Origin: Lutjanus erythropterus
Taxonomy: Eukaryota; Chordata; Actinopteri; Lutjaniformes; Lutjanidae
Direction of reading: 5' to 3'
Length of the DNA: 64,000 nt
Assembly (NCBI GenBank): GCA_020091685.1
Contig: CM034606.1
Location: 18,678,695-18,742,694, forward strand
The first letter of the stretch is position 1, and each line of letters begins with the position of its first letter. Under the pieces are notes generated by a model. It was given only the letters and a program-made list of their open reading frames with translations. It was not told where the DNA came from and did no database searches. The translations under genes and the position numbers were made by a program. This document shows positions 46,701 to 50,576 of this stretch, piece by piece.

Positions 46701-49361
46701 AACATCTGTGAAACAATCCTTCTCCTATGTTTACCCTGATGCATGCACAGTCTTTTCTGTGTAGTTCCTCTTCCGTTAAGTCTGTTCATGTGTGTGTGGT
46801 GTAGGATGGACCAAGAGTTTTACCGGAGACACAGTGTGACAGAAATGAAGGAAGACTCCAGTAAGACTCTCTCTGCAGCGGCCCGCAGGTCCTTCTTCAG
46901 GAGGAAACAGAAACACAAACGCAGCAGCTCCAAAGACAGCAAAGAGATGGTGGCTCTGGACGCCATTAGCACAGACTCCATCCCCTTCCTTGATGGTAAG
47001 AAGAAAGGTTTAGACGTTTTGGACTAAAAAATAGCCGCAGATATCTAAATTATACCATGAAAATCTTTACTGAAAAGAATATTTGACTGATCTGCTTGTT
47101 CCATGCGTCAGACTGTGTGAGCCTGGCATACCAGCGGGTCCAGAAGGTGGAGTGCACCTCTCCCCGACCGGTACTCATCCTCGGGCCGCTCACTGACCCC
47201 GTCAAGGAGATGCTGGTCAAAGAGTCTCCTGGGAAGTTCTGCAGATGTGTACTGGGTGAGTTCACCTCATCCAGGACTTACAAACTGTCTACAAATCAGG
47301 GGAATAAATGGTTCATTATATGAAGACATCATGATATATTGTCTTATTGTCTTCTTAATAGTTGTGGTTGGTTTGGATTATATTACAGCAAAACTTAGAG
47401 GAATATCCGTGCTTTGTCCTGTAAGCAGTTTTGTTTACCCCTTCACTCTTTCTGTCATCTCTGCAGAGGTGATGAAGGCATCCCAGCAAGCCATTGAGCG
47501 GGGCGTCAAAGACTGCCTCTTCATCGACTACAAGCGCAGGAGTGGCCATTTTGATGTGACCACTGTTGCTTCTATAAAGGAAATAACAGATAAGGTATTT
47601 AGTCAGTGCCTTTCTTTCCTACCAGATGTTATCAGGAAAGATAAAGTGGGTTCAATTTGTCTTTTTGCATTTGCACAAGATAAGCCATTGCTTAAACAAT
47701 GTATGAAAAAGCAAGAGTCCTGTTTGTAATTGCATTTAATTTATATAAGTTGGAACAGTTGGACACATTGATCAAATTTCTTTAAATGGGCCATTTCAGC
47801 TGCAGTCCTTTAGCCAGATGTTTTTAAACCAAGGTAGTATTTTGAAACGGTGTTATGAAATAGTTTCTGGTGAATGAAAATGTTCTGTTTTTTTTTTTTT
47901 TTTTTGTTGATGCAGGGCTGCCACTGTTTGCTCGACATCGCCCCGCACGCCATCGAAAGGCTCCACAGCGTTCACATTTATCCAATTGTCGTCTTCGTCC
48001 GCTACAAAAACGCCAAGCAGATCAAGTACGTAGCAGCCTGTTGCCTTATACACACTTGGAGACACGGAACAAAGATCTCCCTTCATTGTTAGTTTCTTTC
48101 AACCACATATTCTGTCCTGAAAAGGGAGGCATACTCGCCCTGTCAGTGTGTGTGTGTGTGTGGATAATGGAAGGATGGATGGATGGAGCAGGATAAGCCT
48201 TCACACTCTACATCCCACCATGAACCCTTTGGCGCGTCTGTCAAAGCACCCCACCCCTCCACAAACTCTTGCATAATCCCAAACAGCTGGTGAAACATGC
48301 TTGTTTTTGTTTTTCTTTTTAAAATAAAGTCTCTCATTGCGAGTGCTGGTGCATTCCTTCCTCACTCGGTATTTATTGTTTGTACAAGTTTACCAGGATT
48401 CATCAGATTTTGTTGTCACATAATTCAATTATTTACAATGTAAGGGTGGTGCGATTCTCCAGTAATGGCTATTCAGTCTTCATTTGTAAAGAACAACAGA
48501 TTATTGGTTAAATGCCCTGATGACTGTCATCTACATTTTCAAATTCTTCTTTTAAAAAGATGCTGGTTACTAGTAAGCCATGCTGTGTTGAAAATGGTGA
48601 AAAAGCCCAAGATGACGTCCTCAAATGTCTTGTTTTGCCCACAACCCAAAGAGATTCAGTTTACTGTCTTTAGGCGAGTAAACAAACCACAAAATATTCC
48701 ATTTGAGAAGTTTGAATCAGAGAATTTTAACTTTTTTTTTCTTAAAAAAATGACTCAGACAGATTAATTGACTATAAAAGTAGTTAATATAGTCCTTGAT
48801 GTCATTTTAGGCATAACGTTTATTGTTAAAACTGTAAAATATTCTAACTCTTTTCCATATACTTGAAGTGTTTAATAAGCATATTTGAGAGATCATTACA
48901 ATTGTGCTGAATATCTGGACATTTATTTTACTCCCCAGTACTGTTATTGCATCGGCCCCAAAAATCCTGTATCCATCAGACTCTAGATTCAGACCTCGAT
49001 GGCTCTGATCTGATTGTCTGTCTCCATTTGTTTCGTAGGGAGCAGAAAGATCCGGTTTATCTGCGAGACAAAGTATCTCAAAAACATTCCAAGGAGCAAT
49101 TTGAAAGTGCACAGAAGATAGAGCAAGAATACAGCAAATTCTTCACAGGTTAGTATGCAATCACAGCATATTTTAAAAAAAACAACAGACCACTCATAAT
49201 ACAAGTTTTATCTGTTAGTATTTGCACTGTTTTCACTGAGTCCTCTTTTCTTTGCAGGTATTGTCCAAGGCGGCACCCTCCCGTACATTTGCACTCAGAT
49301 CATGACTATAGTTGATCAAGAACAAAGTAAAGTCCTGTGGACTCCACTCGGCTGCCCCTAG
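734..49361 (+). CDS. dlg5: dlg5, discs large homolog 5 (MAGUK scaffold), complete coding region in 33 exons
   Basis: DLG5 is a membrane-associated guanylate kinase scaffold acting at cell junctions, centrosome/cilium base and in polarity and Hippo signalling (family knowledge). I joined 33 exons by similarity to vertebrate DLG5. All introns are GT-AG and phases agree, giving 6087 nt and 2028 residues (human about 1919). Domains: CARD-like 1-95; coiled coil about 135-700; PDZ1 about 715-795; PDZ2 about 798-880; Ser/Pro-rich linker about 885-1440; PDZ3 about 1446-1530; PDZ4 about 1608-1690; SH3 about 1708-1766; GK-like about 1840-2020. The GK region has LILGPL where an active kinase has a GxxGxGK loop, so it should bind protein, not phosphorylate GMP. 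The start MEPKHKELL matches the mammalian start MEPQRRELL. Teleosts keep dlg5a and dlg5b ohnologs; I cannot assign which. The interval includes introns; exons are listed separately. Confidence 0.96.
1567..1700. repeat. possible LINE 3' tail fragment
   Basis: A GATA run is followed by TCTATTAATCGCCAGAGGG and GAAATTAG. This resembles the 3' end shared by several fish LINEs (form: ATTAATCCC...AGGGAAATT). The rest of the element is missing. Family assignment is from memory. Confidence 0.35.
2256..2596. mobile_element. foldback MITE with TTTAAA ends
   Basis: The left end (TTTAAAGGGACAGTTGACC) and the reverse complement of the right end (TTTAAAGAGACAGTTCACC) match. The similarity continues inward through CAAAATCAAAAATACATA. 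A widespread teleost short repeat of about 340 bp; the TTAA inside the ends suggests a TTAA-targeting family. Confidence 0.75.
4945..5330. mobile_element. degenerate MITE ending in GGTACCCAACCCTA
   Basis: The right end (TTTTGGTACCCAACCCTA) and the inner TTTAGTGGCACCAAAATGAG are typical of a common fish MITE that starts TAGGGTTGGGTACC. The left end is decayed, with remnants such as GGGTATCATTTGGG and AAACAATACTTTTA. Confidence 0.5.
5581..5696. repeat. poly-A tract and AAT/TAA microsatellite
   Basis: A T-run then A-run around 5584-5613 is followed by a short ATA/ATT trinucleotide array at about 5668-5696. Confidence 0.7.
7749..8366. mobile_element. copy 1 of the teleost 'GGGCTGCAACTAA' foldback MITE
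   Basis: It begins TAGAGCTGCAACAAATAAT and ends ATCATTATTTGCAGCCC, so the ends are inverted repeats. Inside are GATTAATTATTTCAGTCA, CTTTGGGTTTTGG and TTCTCAATTGTCTGGATTTG. This is a very common spiny-rayed fish repeat; unrelated sequence at 7880-8060 may be a nested insertion. Confidence 0.7.
9745..9845. mobile_element. copy 2 (end fragment) of the same foldback MITE
   Basis: Only one end remains: GACATTTTATAGACTGAGCG, GATTAATTGAGCAAATAATC and GTTAGTTGCAGCCCTA. Confidence 0.6.
11165..11502. mobile_element. copy 3 of the same foldback MITE, nearly complete
   Basis: Starts TTAGGGCTGCAGTTAACAAT and ends TCATTGCAGCTCTA. The internal landmarks TTTCCCAGAGCCCAAAG, GTCAAAACCCAAAGACTCTT and AAAGAAAAGCAGCAAATCCT match the family. 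About 338 bp. Confidence 0.8.
13726..13764. repeat. (TTG)n microsatellite
   Basis: About 13 TTG units in tandem. The antisense reading gives a glutamine run, but no coding context surrounds it. Confidence 0.9.
14085..14232. mobile_element. copy 4 (fragment) of the 'GGGCTGCAACTAA' MITE
   Basis: Contains AAACAAGACAACTGAAGATG, ATAATCAGCGGACTAATTGA and AATAATTGTTAGTTACAGGC, matching one half of the family. Divergent and truncated. Confidence 0.5.
15171..15239 (+). CDS. dlg5: dlg5 exon 2
   Basis: 69 nt, residues 102-124, phase 1 to phase 1. It encodes STYSVLSTMPSDSESSSSLS, nearly identical to mammalian DLG5. Acceptor CTCTTGGCAG, donor TTG-GTATGT. Confidence 0.95.
17255..18112. mobile_element. 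MITE of the 'GACCGATATATCGG' family, copy A, interrupted by another MITE
   Basis: The left part has AACCAGACAGATATATCAGT and TTGGCCTATATTATCGGCC. The right part has ATATTGGCATCGACTCC and AAAAATCCAACATCAGGC. This is a common fish element with two similar relatives in this window (59072-59902 and 48848-48986). The middle is split by the element at 17581-17785. Confidence 0.65.
17581..17785. mobile_element. copy 5 of the 'GGGCTGCAACTAA' MITE, nested
   Basis: Starts TAGGGCTGCATTGTCTATAA. Contains AAAATGTCCATCCGAAG, CAGAACCCAAAGATATTCAG and AACGATTAATTGACTAG. It lies inside the element at 17255-18112, so it may be younger than that insertion. Confidence 0.6.
18223..18397 (+). CDS. dlg5: dlg5 exon 3
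   Basis: 175 nt, residues 125-182, phase 1 to phase 2. Encodes a Pro/Ser-rich start and then LRQVTRERDELRKRLALAS, the beginning of the coiled coil (human MTRERNELRKRLAFAT). Donor CAG-GTGCAA. Confidence 0.94.
18398..18988 (+). other. dlg5 intron 3
   Basis: 591 bp with no recognisable repeat, exon or RNA gene. Confidence 0.85.
18989..19132 (+). CDS. dlg5: dlg5 exon 4
   Basis: 144 nt, residues 183-230, phase 2 to phase 2. Encodes DYERLKSQCMRAMADLQSLQ, matching human DYERLKIQCVRAMSDLQSLQ. The acceptor is CCTTAAG, a less common AAG. Donor CA-GTAAGT. Confidence 0.95.
19133..20627 (+). other. dlg5 intron 4
   Basis: 1.5 kb, AT-rich with short A/T tracts near 19525 and 20290. No element or exon recognised. 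Confidence 0.85.
20628..20811 (+). CDS. dlg5: dlg5 exon 5, coiled coil
   Basis: 184 nt, residues 231-292, phase 2 to phase 0. The heptad-rich sequence includes LHSRVLGEQTQLKEELETL and ends ADLRLQQQQ, as in mammals. Confidence 0.95.
20812..22333 (+). other. dlg5 intron 5
   Basis: 1.5 kb. The 5' half is unassigned; the 3' half holds a degenerate MITE (21700-22285). Confidence 0.85.
21700..22285. mobile_element. degenerate MITE with 'TGCTTGAATTT' ends
   Basis: One end has GTGATGAAAACACTTGAATT and AAAGTGCTTGAATTTTCTG. The other has TTGAAAGTGCTTGAATTTGA. I recall a teleost element with a similar 'cttgaaaagtgcttgaattt' motif; boundaries are approximate. Confidence 0.4.
22334..22593 (+). CDS. dlg5: dlg5 exon 6, coiled coil
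   Basis: 260 nt, residues 293-378, phase 0 to phase 2. Encodes SSEVLNKLYDTAMDKLEGVK and DYDALSKRYSEKVANHNTDL, almost identical to mammalian DLG5. Confidence 0.96.
22733..23045 (+). CDS. dlg5: dlg5 exon 7, coiled coil
   Basis: 313 nt, residues 379-483, phase 2 to phase 0. Encodes FDSVQQELNKSSAQNKELQ, EYRLIMSERDQVIKELDKLQ and ends EELEALRQ, as in human DLG5. Confidence 0.96.
23046..24741 (+). other. dlg5 intron 7
   Basis: 1.7 kb. Contains a MITE fragment at 23287-23490 and a T-run at about 24563-24580. The remainder is unassigned. Confidence 0.85.
23287..23490. mobile_element. MITE fragment ('GGAAATACGCTTATTCGC' family)
   Basis: Starts TTAAAGGAATAGCTATACAT. Holds ATTCGCTGTCTTGCAGAGAG, AGCAGCCTGTTAGCTTA and GACTGGAAACAGGGAGA. 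One of the commonest short repeats of percomorph fish and part of the basis for the organism call. Confidence 0.75.
24742..24972 (+). CDS. dlg5: dlg5 exon 8, coiled coil; phase-0/phase-0
   Basis: 231 nt, residues 484-560. Encodes DRDRAICERNELLEKYCHEV and ERTEAIIQRDQLLREYYQAR, nearly invariant in vertebrates. Both ends are phase 0, so skipping removes 77 residues without a frame change. Confidence 0.95.
24973..25361 (+). other. dlg5 intron 8
   Basis: 389 bp with nothing recognisable. Confidence 0.85.
25362..25546 (+). CDS. dlg5: dlg5 exon 9, coiled coil
   Basis: 185 nt, residues 561-621, phase 0 to phase 2. Encodes AKCRRDWAFQERDKIVAERE, identical to mammals over most of its length. Donor AG-GTCAGT. 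Confidence 0.96.
25547..26214 (+). other. dlg5 intron 9
   Basis: 668 bp, about three quarters of it the foldback element at 25585-26095. Confidence 0.85.
25585..26095. mobile_element. foldback element, copy 1, in dlg5 intron 9
   Basis: Two inverted arms. The left (about 25585-25840) holds TCTTTTCTGATGGGAAACCA, ACAGAACACAGGAGTTGCAG and CACTGCCTCAATCTG. The right (about 25875-26095) reads back as complement with CAGATTGAGGCAGTGG and CCCATGGAGTTTGGTTACTT. It ends ACTATTCCTTTAAATT. A second copy lies at 46084-46690 in the same orientation. Confidence 0.75.
26215..26340 (+). CDS. dlg5: dlg5 exon 10, coiled coil
   Basis: 126 nt, residues 622-663, phase 2 to phase 2. Encodes LCDNLRRERDRAVSDLADAL and KQKNDALRELKEL. 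Donor AAA-GTGAGT. Confidence 0.95.
26341..27211 (+). other. dlg5 intron 10
   Basis: 871 bp. No repeat or exon recognised. Confidence 0.85.
27212..27344 (+). CDS. dlg5: dlg5 exon 11, end of coiled coil
   Basis: 133 nt, residues 664-708, phase 2 to phase 0. Encodes MESQLEKEARFCQLMAHSSH and DSAIDTDSLEWETEVVEFEK, a DLG5 signature just before PDZ1. The acceptor is TTGTTAAG; only a start at 27212 keeps the frame. Confidence 0.95.
27508..27635 (+). CDS. dlg5: dlg5 exon 12, PDZ1 first half
   Basis: 128 nt, residues 709-750, phase 0 to phase 2. Encodes LKALGFDIAEGVND then PGDCGIFVTRVDKGSIADGR. The carboxylate-binding loop is CGIF in place of GLGF. Confidence 0.96.
27724..27899 (+). CDS. dlg5: dlg5 exon 13, PDZ1 second half and start of PDZ2
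   Basis: 176 nt, residues 751-809, phase 2 to phase 1. Encodes VNDWLLKINDIDLTNKDRKQ and RRRKSLGGRLVTPVHINL. The last strand of PDZ1 runs straight into PDZ2. Confidence 0.96.
27919..28085. mobile_element. short internally deleted Tc1-like element
   Basis: The ends are inverted repeats: left TACTCAACAAGAATATAAAC, right TGTTGTGTTTCTATTTTTGT. Inner AAAAATGGGAGCAAAAACAA also matches this fish Tc1-like family. No coding sequence is left. Confidence 0.65.
28191..28294 (+). CDS. dlg5: dlg5 exon 14, PDZ2
   Basis: 104 nt, residues 810-844, phase 1 to phase 0. Encodes SGIGLESGVYVTAIVQGSPA and REGSLTVGDRLIA. Donor GCT-GTGAGT. Confidence 0.96.
28295..29531 (+). other. dlg5 intron 14
   Basis: 1.2 kb with no recognisable exon, RNA gene or element. 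Confidence 0.85.
29532..29624 (+). CDS. dlg5: dlg5 exon 15, PDZ2
   Basis: 93 nt, residues 845-875, phase 0 to phase 0. Encodes INGIALDNKSVTECEALLRS, matching human INGIALDNKSLNECESLLRS. Confidence 0.96.
29625..30571 (+). other. dlg5 intron 15
   Basis: 947 bp, of which 740 bp are the hAT MITE. Without the insertion the intron would be about 200 bp. Confidence 0.85.
29748..30503. mobile_element. hAT-type MITE with 8-bp target duplication, dlg5 intron 15
   Basis: The element (29756-30495, 740 bp) starts CAGTGGTTCCCAACC and ends GGTTGGGAACCATTG, near-perfect terminal inverted repeats of hAT type. It is flanked by ATCTGAAG on both sides (29748-29755 and 30496-30503), the 8-bp duplication expected of hAT. 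No transposase remains. Confidence 0.9.
30572..31621 (+). CDS. dlg5: dlg5 exon 16, end of PDZ2 and long disordered linker
   Basis: 1050 nt, residues 876-1225, phase 0 to phase 0. After FFPHSTSGQNIFESL the sequence is Ser/Pro/Thr-rich with conserved islands: NSSTQTDIFCPD, SGGTWPKMM, SPKQRKSIFDPDTFKRPETP, SDSFKFKHKHQSSSASD and KRPRPKSAPALRRR. The islands match the mammalian linker; sequence between them does not. It is probably a binding and phosphorylation platform (inference). Donor CAG-GTGAGT. Confidence 0.95.
31701..32438. mobile_element. foldback MITE rich in 'TGTCATAA/TCATGACA' words
   Basis: The left end reads AAGGGGTGTGCATAACC then TACTGTCATAACCGTG. The right end reversed gives GGTTGTGCATCAGAC then TGTCATAACCATGTCATG. 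The body repeats GTCATGAATAATTTC twice (about 31996 and 32213). A known style of fish MITE; includes a GAAT array at 31751-31778. Confidence 0.65.
32781..32792 (+). repeat. G12 tract
   Basis: Twelve consecutive G bases in intron 16. Confidence 0.9.
32953..33073 (+). CDS. dlg5: dlg5 exon 17, linker
   Basis: 121 nt, residues 1226-1265, phase 0 to phase 1. Encodes SYSNDEHSPEPRDMLRSSPS and SRSHRHSVGFVPTVYNGTLP. It is the least conserved exon, supported mainly by ORF phase, CACAG acceptor and GTGAGT donor, and by the human SSRHSNP..VGTVP equivalent. Confidence 0.85.
33166..33310 (+). CDS. dlg5: dlg5 exon 18, linker
   Basis: 145 nt, residues 1266-1313, phase 1 to phase 2. The anchor is VMRNPVYTVRSHRVHTSNCP, matching human ILRNPIYTVRSHRVGPCSSP. 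Acceptor TCTGTCAG, donor CAG-GTTTTC (weak). Confidence 0.9.
33311..34086 (+). other. dlg5 intron 18
   Basis: 776 bp. Contains a truncated copy of the three-copy MITE family (33418-33645) and a T-run before the acceptor. Confidence 0.85.
33418..33645 (-). mobile_element. three-copy MITE family, copy C (truncated)
   Basis: Reads as reverse complement of the copies at 38838 and 58448. It ends GTTTCTTGTAGTTGCTTTAA, with GGGGCCTCCAAAATCAACAA and GAAACAAGCCTGTGTTTACA inside. The left end is missing. Confidence 0.7.
34087..34220 (+). CDS. dlg5: dlg5 exon 19, linker
   Basis: 134 nt, residues 1314-1358, phase 2 to phase 1. Encodes HQGRLSLDLSQQKRTGDYSE and SHGTNSLPSSARLG, closely matching mammals. 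Confidence 0.95.
34344..34433 (+). CDS. dlg5: dlg5 exon 20, linker
   Basis: 90 nt, residues 1359-1388, phase 1 to phase 1, so removable in frame. Encodes ERIKIPSTPRYPRSMLGSDR, a highly conserved basic/proline stretch. Confidence 0.96.
34434..35207 (+). other. dlg5 intron 20
   Basis: 774 bp with nothing recognised. Confidence 0.85.
35208..35376 (+). CDS. dlg5: dlg5 exon 21, linker
   Basis: 169 nt, residues 1389-1444, phase 1 to phase 2. Encodes SLSHSECSSPSLITPPQSPL and STLPRISVSPVPIGERRKDR. The Ser-Pro motifs look like phosphorylation sites (inference). Confidence 0.95.
36248..37266. mobile_element. inverted-repeat DNA element of about 1 kb
   Basis: The left end has CTGTTCAGACCTGGGATTAA and GATCACAAGTGGACAGCTCT. 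The right end reversed gives CGTTCAGACCTGGCATTAAC and GATCACAGGTGGACAGCTCT. The arms are over 100 bp. The core carries no recognisable transposase. Confidence 0.75.
37950..37963 (+). repeat. G14 tract
   Basis: Fourteen consecutive G bases, about 220 bp before exon 22. Confidence 0.9.
38182..38344 (+). CDS. dlg5: dlg5 exon 22, PDZ3 first half
   Basis: 163 nt, residues 1445-1499, phase 2 to phase 0. Encodes PYLEEPRNVIVHKGAEPLGI and SIVSGENGGIFVSKVTGG. The carboxylate loop is PLGI, a standard PDZ form. Confidence 0.97.
38345..40175 (+). other. dlg5 intron 22
   Basis: 1.8 kb. Holds MITE copy A (38838-39150) and a stretch at about 39230-39660 with GGTATTAAAATGCAATCTG, ATCACAGTCTGAACACCGG and CATTAACATGTGC. 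These resemble a decayed relative of the 36.2-kb element. Confidence 0.8.
38838..39150 (+). mobile_element. three-copy MITE family, copy A
   Basis: Starts TTAAAGCTACTACAAGGAAC and ends ACTTTTTGTAGTAGGTTTGA, which are inverted repeats. Inside are GAGGCCCCTGTTGGCAAAAG and TAAACACAGGCTTGTTTCAT. Other copies are at 33418 (reverse) and 58448. Confidence 0.8.
40176..40309 (+). CDS. dlg5: dlg5 exon 23, PDZ3 second half
   Basis: 134 nt, residues 1500-1543, phase 0 to phase 2. Encodes YNGINLRNATEQQARLIIGQ and CDTITIMAQYN. Acceptor TTTATTAG. Confidence 0.97.
40310..41942 (+). other. dlg5 intron 23
   Basis: 1.6 kb. Its centre is a hAT relic with a BED-finger fragment on the minus strand (40945-41525). 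The rest is unassigned. Confidence 0.85.
40945..41525 (-). mobile_element. hAT transposon relic with BED-type zinc finger fragment
   Basis: On the minus strand, 41206-40997 reads FQEKMDQLLL, then CLVC and ECHYETNH-like FKCHYETNHKSY. This is the C-x2-C ... H-x4-H BED finger found in hAT transposases and their domesticated relatives (ZBED, GTF2IRD2). The ends carry GGGTTCTTAAAG and GGCCTGCGGGCCACAC, typical hAT-type end sequence. The catalytic part is gone. Confidence 0.6.
41943..42107 (+). CDS. dlg5: dlg5 exon 24, linker PDZ3-PDZ4
   Basis: 165 nt, residues 1544-1598, phase 2 to phase 2. Encodes SRLEPVSTQSTPQGSGAATP and DTLSEQDEGTLTPSSKQ, matching the human linker with EQDEGPSTPPAKQ. Confidence 0.95.
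42222..42405 (+). CDS. dlg5: dlg5 exon 25, PDZ4 first half
   Basis: 184 nt, residues 1599-1660, phase 2 to phase 0. Encodes GVEVGVTLCGGNLRGVYIES and DSPARGPDGLLAGDLILE. The carboxylate loop is VGVTL. Confidence 0.97.
42406..43895 (+). other. dlg5 intron 25
   Basis: 1.5 kb. Holds a MITE (42447-42752) followed by a stretch with many TTTAAAC words (about 42786-43003), then unassigned sequence with a T-run near 43325. Confidence 0.85.
42447..42752. mobile_element. copy 6 of the 'GGGCTGCAACTAA' MITE
   Basis: Has GCCACTAATGATTATTTTCC, AGATTAAACGATTAGTTGTT, CAAAGATATTCAGTTTACTG and GATTAATTGACTGATGATTG. The ends are decayed. Confidence 0.7.
43896..44044 (+). CDS. dlg5: dlg5 exon 26, PDZ4 second half
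   Basis: 149 nt, residues 1661-1709, phase 0 to phase 2. Encodes NKTAEEVYVEMLKPAETVTF and VPGDGFYIR, leading into SH3. Confidence 0.97.
44045..45398 (+). other. dlg5 intron 26
   Basis: 1.35 kb. The first 200 bp are AT-rich with weak resemblance to the LINE-tail-like sequence at 1567. A CT-rich tract precedes the acceptor. No exon seen. Confidence 0.8.
45399..45569 (+). CDS. dlg5: dlg5 exon 27, SH3 domain
   Basis: 171 nt, residues 1710-1766, phase 2 to phase 2. Encodes ALYDRVGEAEGDLSFKKDDI, the SH3 ALYD motif, and WQLDENAQQIQRGQIPSKYM. The donor chosen is ACAT-GTGGGT, giving IPSKYM-MDQEF like human IPSKYV-MDQEF. A second in-phase donor AA-GTACAT lies 6 nt upstream. Confidence 0.94.
45570..46804 (+). 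other. dlg5 intron 27
   Basis: 1.2 kb, about half of it the second copy of the foldback element (46084-46690). The acceptor is preceded by TG repeats rather than a pyrimidine tract. Confidence 0.85.
46084..46690. mobile_element. foldback element, copy 2, in dlg5 intron 27
   Basis: The left arm (about 46084-46330) has GTATTTTAGCCACTTCAG, CTTTTCTGATGGGAAACAGC and CTGCTGCCTCAATCTGATAG. The right arm (about 46380-46690) reverses it with CGAGGCAGCAGGAGACC and GGAGTTTGGTTGGTTTGG. It ends GGAACTATCCCTTTAA. Same orientation as the copy at 25585. Confidence 0.75.
46805..46995 (+). CDS. dlg5: dlg5 exon 28, SH3-GK hinge
   Basis: 191 nt, residues 1767-1830, phase 2 to phase 1. Encodes MDQEFYRRHSVTEMKEDSSK and the basic ARRSFFRRKQKHKRSSSKDS. 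The acceptor is GTGTAG after a TG run. Confidence 0.95.
47112..47255 (+). CDS. dlg5: dlg5 exon 29, guanylate-kinase-like domain, start
   Basis: 144 nt, residues 1831-1878, phase 1 to phase 1. Encodes VSLAYQRVQKVECTSPRPVL and ILGPLTDPVKEMLVKE. The ATP-binding P-loop is replaced by ILGPL, as in other DLG5 proteins. Confidence 0.97.
47467..47594 (+). CDS. dlg5: dlg5 exon 30, GK-like domain
   Basis: 128 nt, residues 1879-1921, phase 1 to phase 0. Encodes EVMKASQQAIERGVKDCLFI and YKRRSGHFDVTTVASIKEIT, almost unchanged from mammals. Confidence 0.97.
47595..47915 (+). other. dlg5 intron 30
   Basis: 321 bp. Nothing recognised except a T-run just before the acceptor. Confidence 0.85.
47916..48025 (+). 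CDS. dlg5: dlg5 exon 31, GK-like domain
   Basis: 110 nt, residues 1922-1957, phase 0 to phase 2. Encodes CHCLLDIAPHAIERLHSVHI and YPIVVFVRYKNAKQIK. Confidence 0.97.
48590..48790. mobile_element. copy 7 (fragment) of the 'GGGCTGCAACTAA' MITE
   Basis: Contains AAAATGGTGAAAAAGCCCAA, GATGACGTCCTCAAATGTCT, CAACCCAAAGAGATTCAGTT and GATTAATTGACTATAAAAGT. Confidence 0.65.
48848..48986. mobile_element. end fragment of the 'GACCGATATATCGG' MITE family
   Basis: Contains TTGAGAGATCATTACAATTG and ATTGCATCGGCCCCAAAAAT. These match the right end of the copy at 59072-59902 (TTTGAGAGATCATTGCAAAA, AGCATTGGCCCCAAAAATCC). Confidence 0.6.
49039..49148 (+). CDS. dlg5: dlg5 exon 32, GK-like domain
   Basis: 110 nt, residues 1958-1994, phase 2 to phase 1. 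Encodes EQKDPVYLRDKVSQKHSKEQ and FESAQKIEQEYSKFFTG. Acceptor GTTTCGTAG. Confidence 0.97.
49258..49361 (+). CDS. dlg5: dlg5 exon 33, C-terminus and stop
   Basis: 104 nt, residues 1995-2028 plus TAG at 49359-49361. Encodes IVQGGTLPYICTQIMTIVDQ and ends SKVLWTPLGCP, like human NKVLWIPACPL. Confidence 0.97.
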
Positions 49362-49868
49362 AGGAGACCAGCTGCCACTACAGCAAGCTGCGGCTTTCAT
49401 CTCCATTCCCCCAAAACACTAATTAACCCTTTCACACTATACCAATAGGTACACTACAGTGAGCTACAGTAGTTATGTAAATTATTGATATTTTTTTATT
49501 TTGTCTTTTGCTATGATTTATAATCAGAGCCTCCTTTTTATTTCTGATGTACTCCAGAGCGGGTTAGTAGCACTGGATCCTGACGTTAAAGTTCATTCAG
49601 TCTTCCCTAAGGGTTCCTGGTGGTGTTATTTGTAATGCTGCATCGTAAGCGTCCGTTTACAGTCAAAAGACGAGTCTGACTATTGGTGTTCAGTATTTGC
49701 TTGAATGCGTGTCCCCCCCTCCCCTCCCCCCGGTGTACACAAACCTCAACACTAATGAAGTTCAGCCCCCTCTGACCCACCCGTGTACCAAATGACGTTG
49801 TGGTTTCCCTACAATTATGCACCCATTTGATGACGACTGACAACTAATTGTGTGTGTTTGTTTTTGTG

Positions 49869-49898
49869 TGCGAGTGTGTGTGTGTGTGTGTGTGTGAG
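49869..49898 (+). repeat. (GT)n microsatellite
   Basis: About 15 GT units, slightly interrupted, in the dlg5 3' UTR. Confidence 0.85.
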
Positions 49899-50261
49899 TG
49901 AGAAAACATTGAGACTGTTGTTCGCAATCGTAATGACAATTTCAGTTGAGTTGAATCACGGCTGTTAGCATGAGTACGATGCTATAGAAATGGAATGCCA
50001 GGATCAGACATCACATTCCTCGTGGTGTTTCATCACAAAAGTGCAAAAAGCATCAAAAACCTCTTTGAAGTATGTAGCTGTGGTCTTACTGAACCCGACT
50101 GCCAGCAGTGACGGCCATGAAAACTCAAAACACATCGATGTTTGCTCTATGCATTGTGTTTCTATAGTAGCTGGGTGTGTGGACAGTTTGTGGGCCTTTC
50201 GGAAGTGCCTTCGGAGAAGAAGCCTGATCTCAAACTGGCCCCTGGACACTTAGCCAGAACA

Positions 50262-50520
50262 TTAAAGGTATAATATGCAACATTTTCTAATACCAATGTA
50301 TAGACTCAGAAACGTCATCGCTCATGACTCGTGAGAAGTTTGTGGTGGTGGCGTCATCTGCAGAGACCCCGCCCCTGTGCCTGCATTTCTCATTATTTTG
50401 CTTTGCTCGGCATGGTTACCAACCCAGAACGTCAGTATTTGACATGGGAATGAGATACAACAATAAATTATTTGAGTGTGTCCAAACAGCTTGGACAAAT
50501 CGTACTGATTCTACCTTTAA
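50262..50520. mobile_element. short MITE with TTAAAGGTA ends in dlg5 3' UTR
   Basis: The left end TTAAAGGTATAATATGCAAC and the reversed right end TTAAAGGTAGAAT are inverted repeats. Teleost repeats with 'aaggtataatatgcaac' are familiar. About 259 bp. Confidence 0.65.
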
Positions 50521-50576
50521 AGAGGATTTTTGCAAGTTTCTCTTCAAGAAGCCAATCATTCATTTTGCCCATCATA

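Larger units (their letters stand above)
48026..49038 (+). other. dlg5 intron 31
   Basis: 1 kb. A short TG then GGAT array near 48148-48185, followed by two MITE fragments (48590-48790 and 48848-48986). Confidence 0.8.

Noticed and set aside
46743..47027. Independent small ORF around exon 28
   Set aside because: It is dlg5 exon 28 in frame plus intron ends. Kept only as a possible alternative acceptor.
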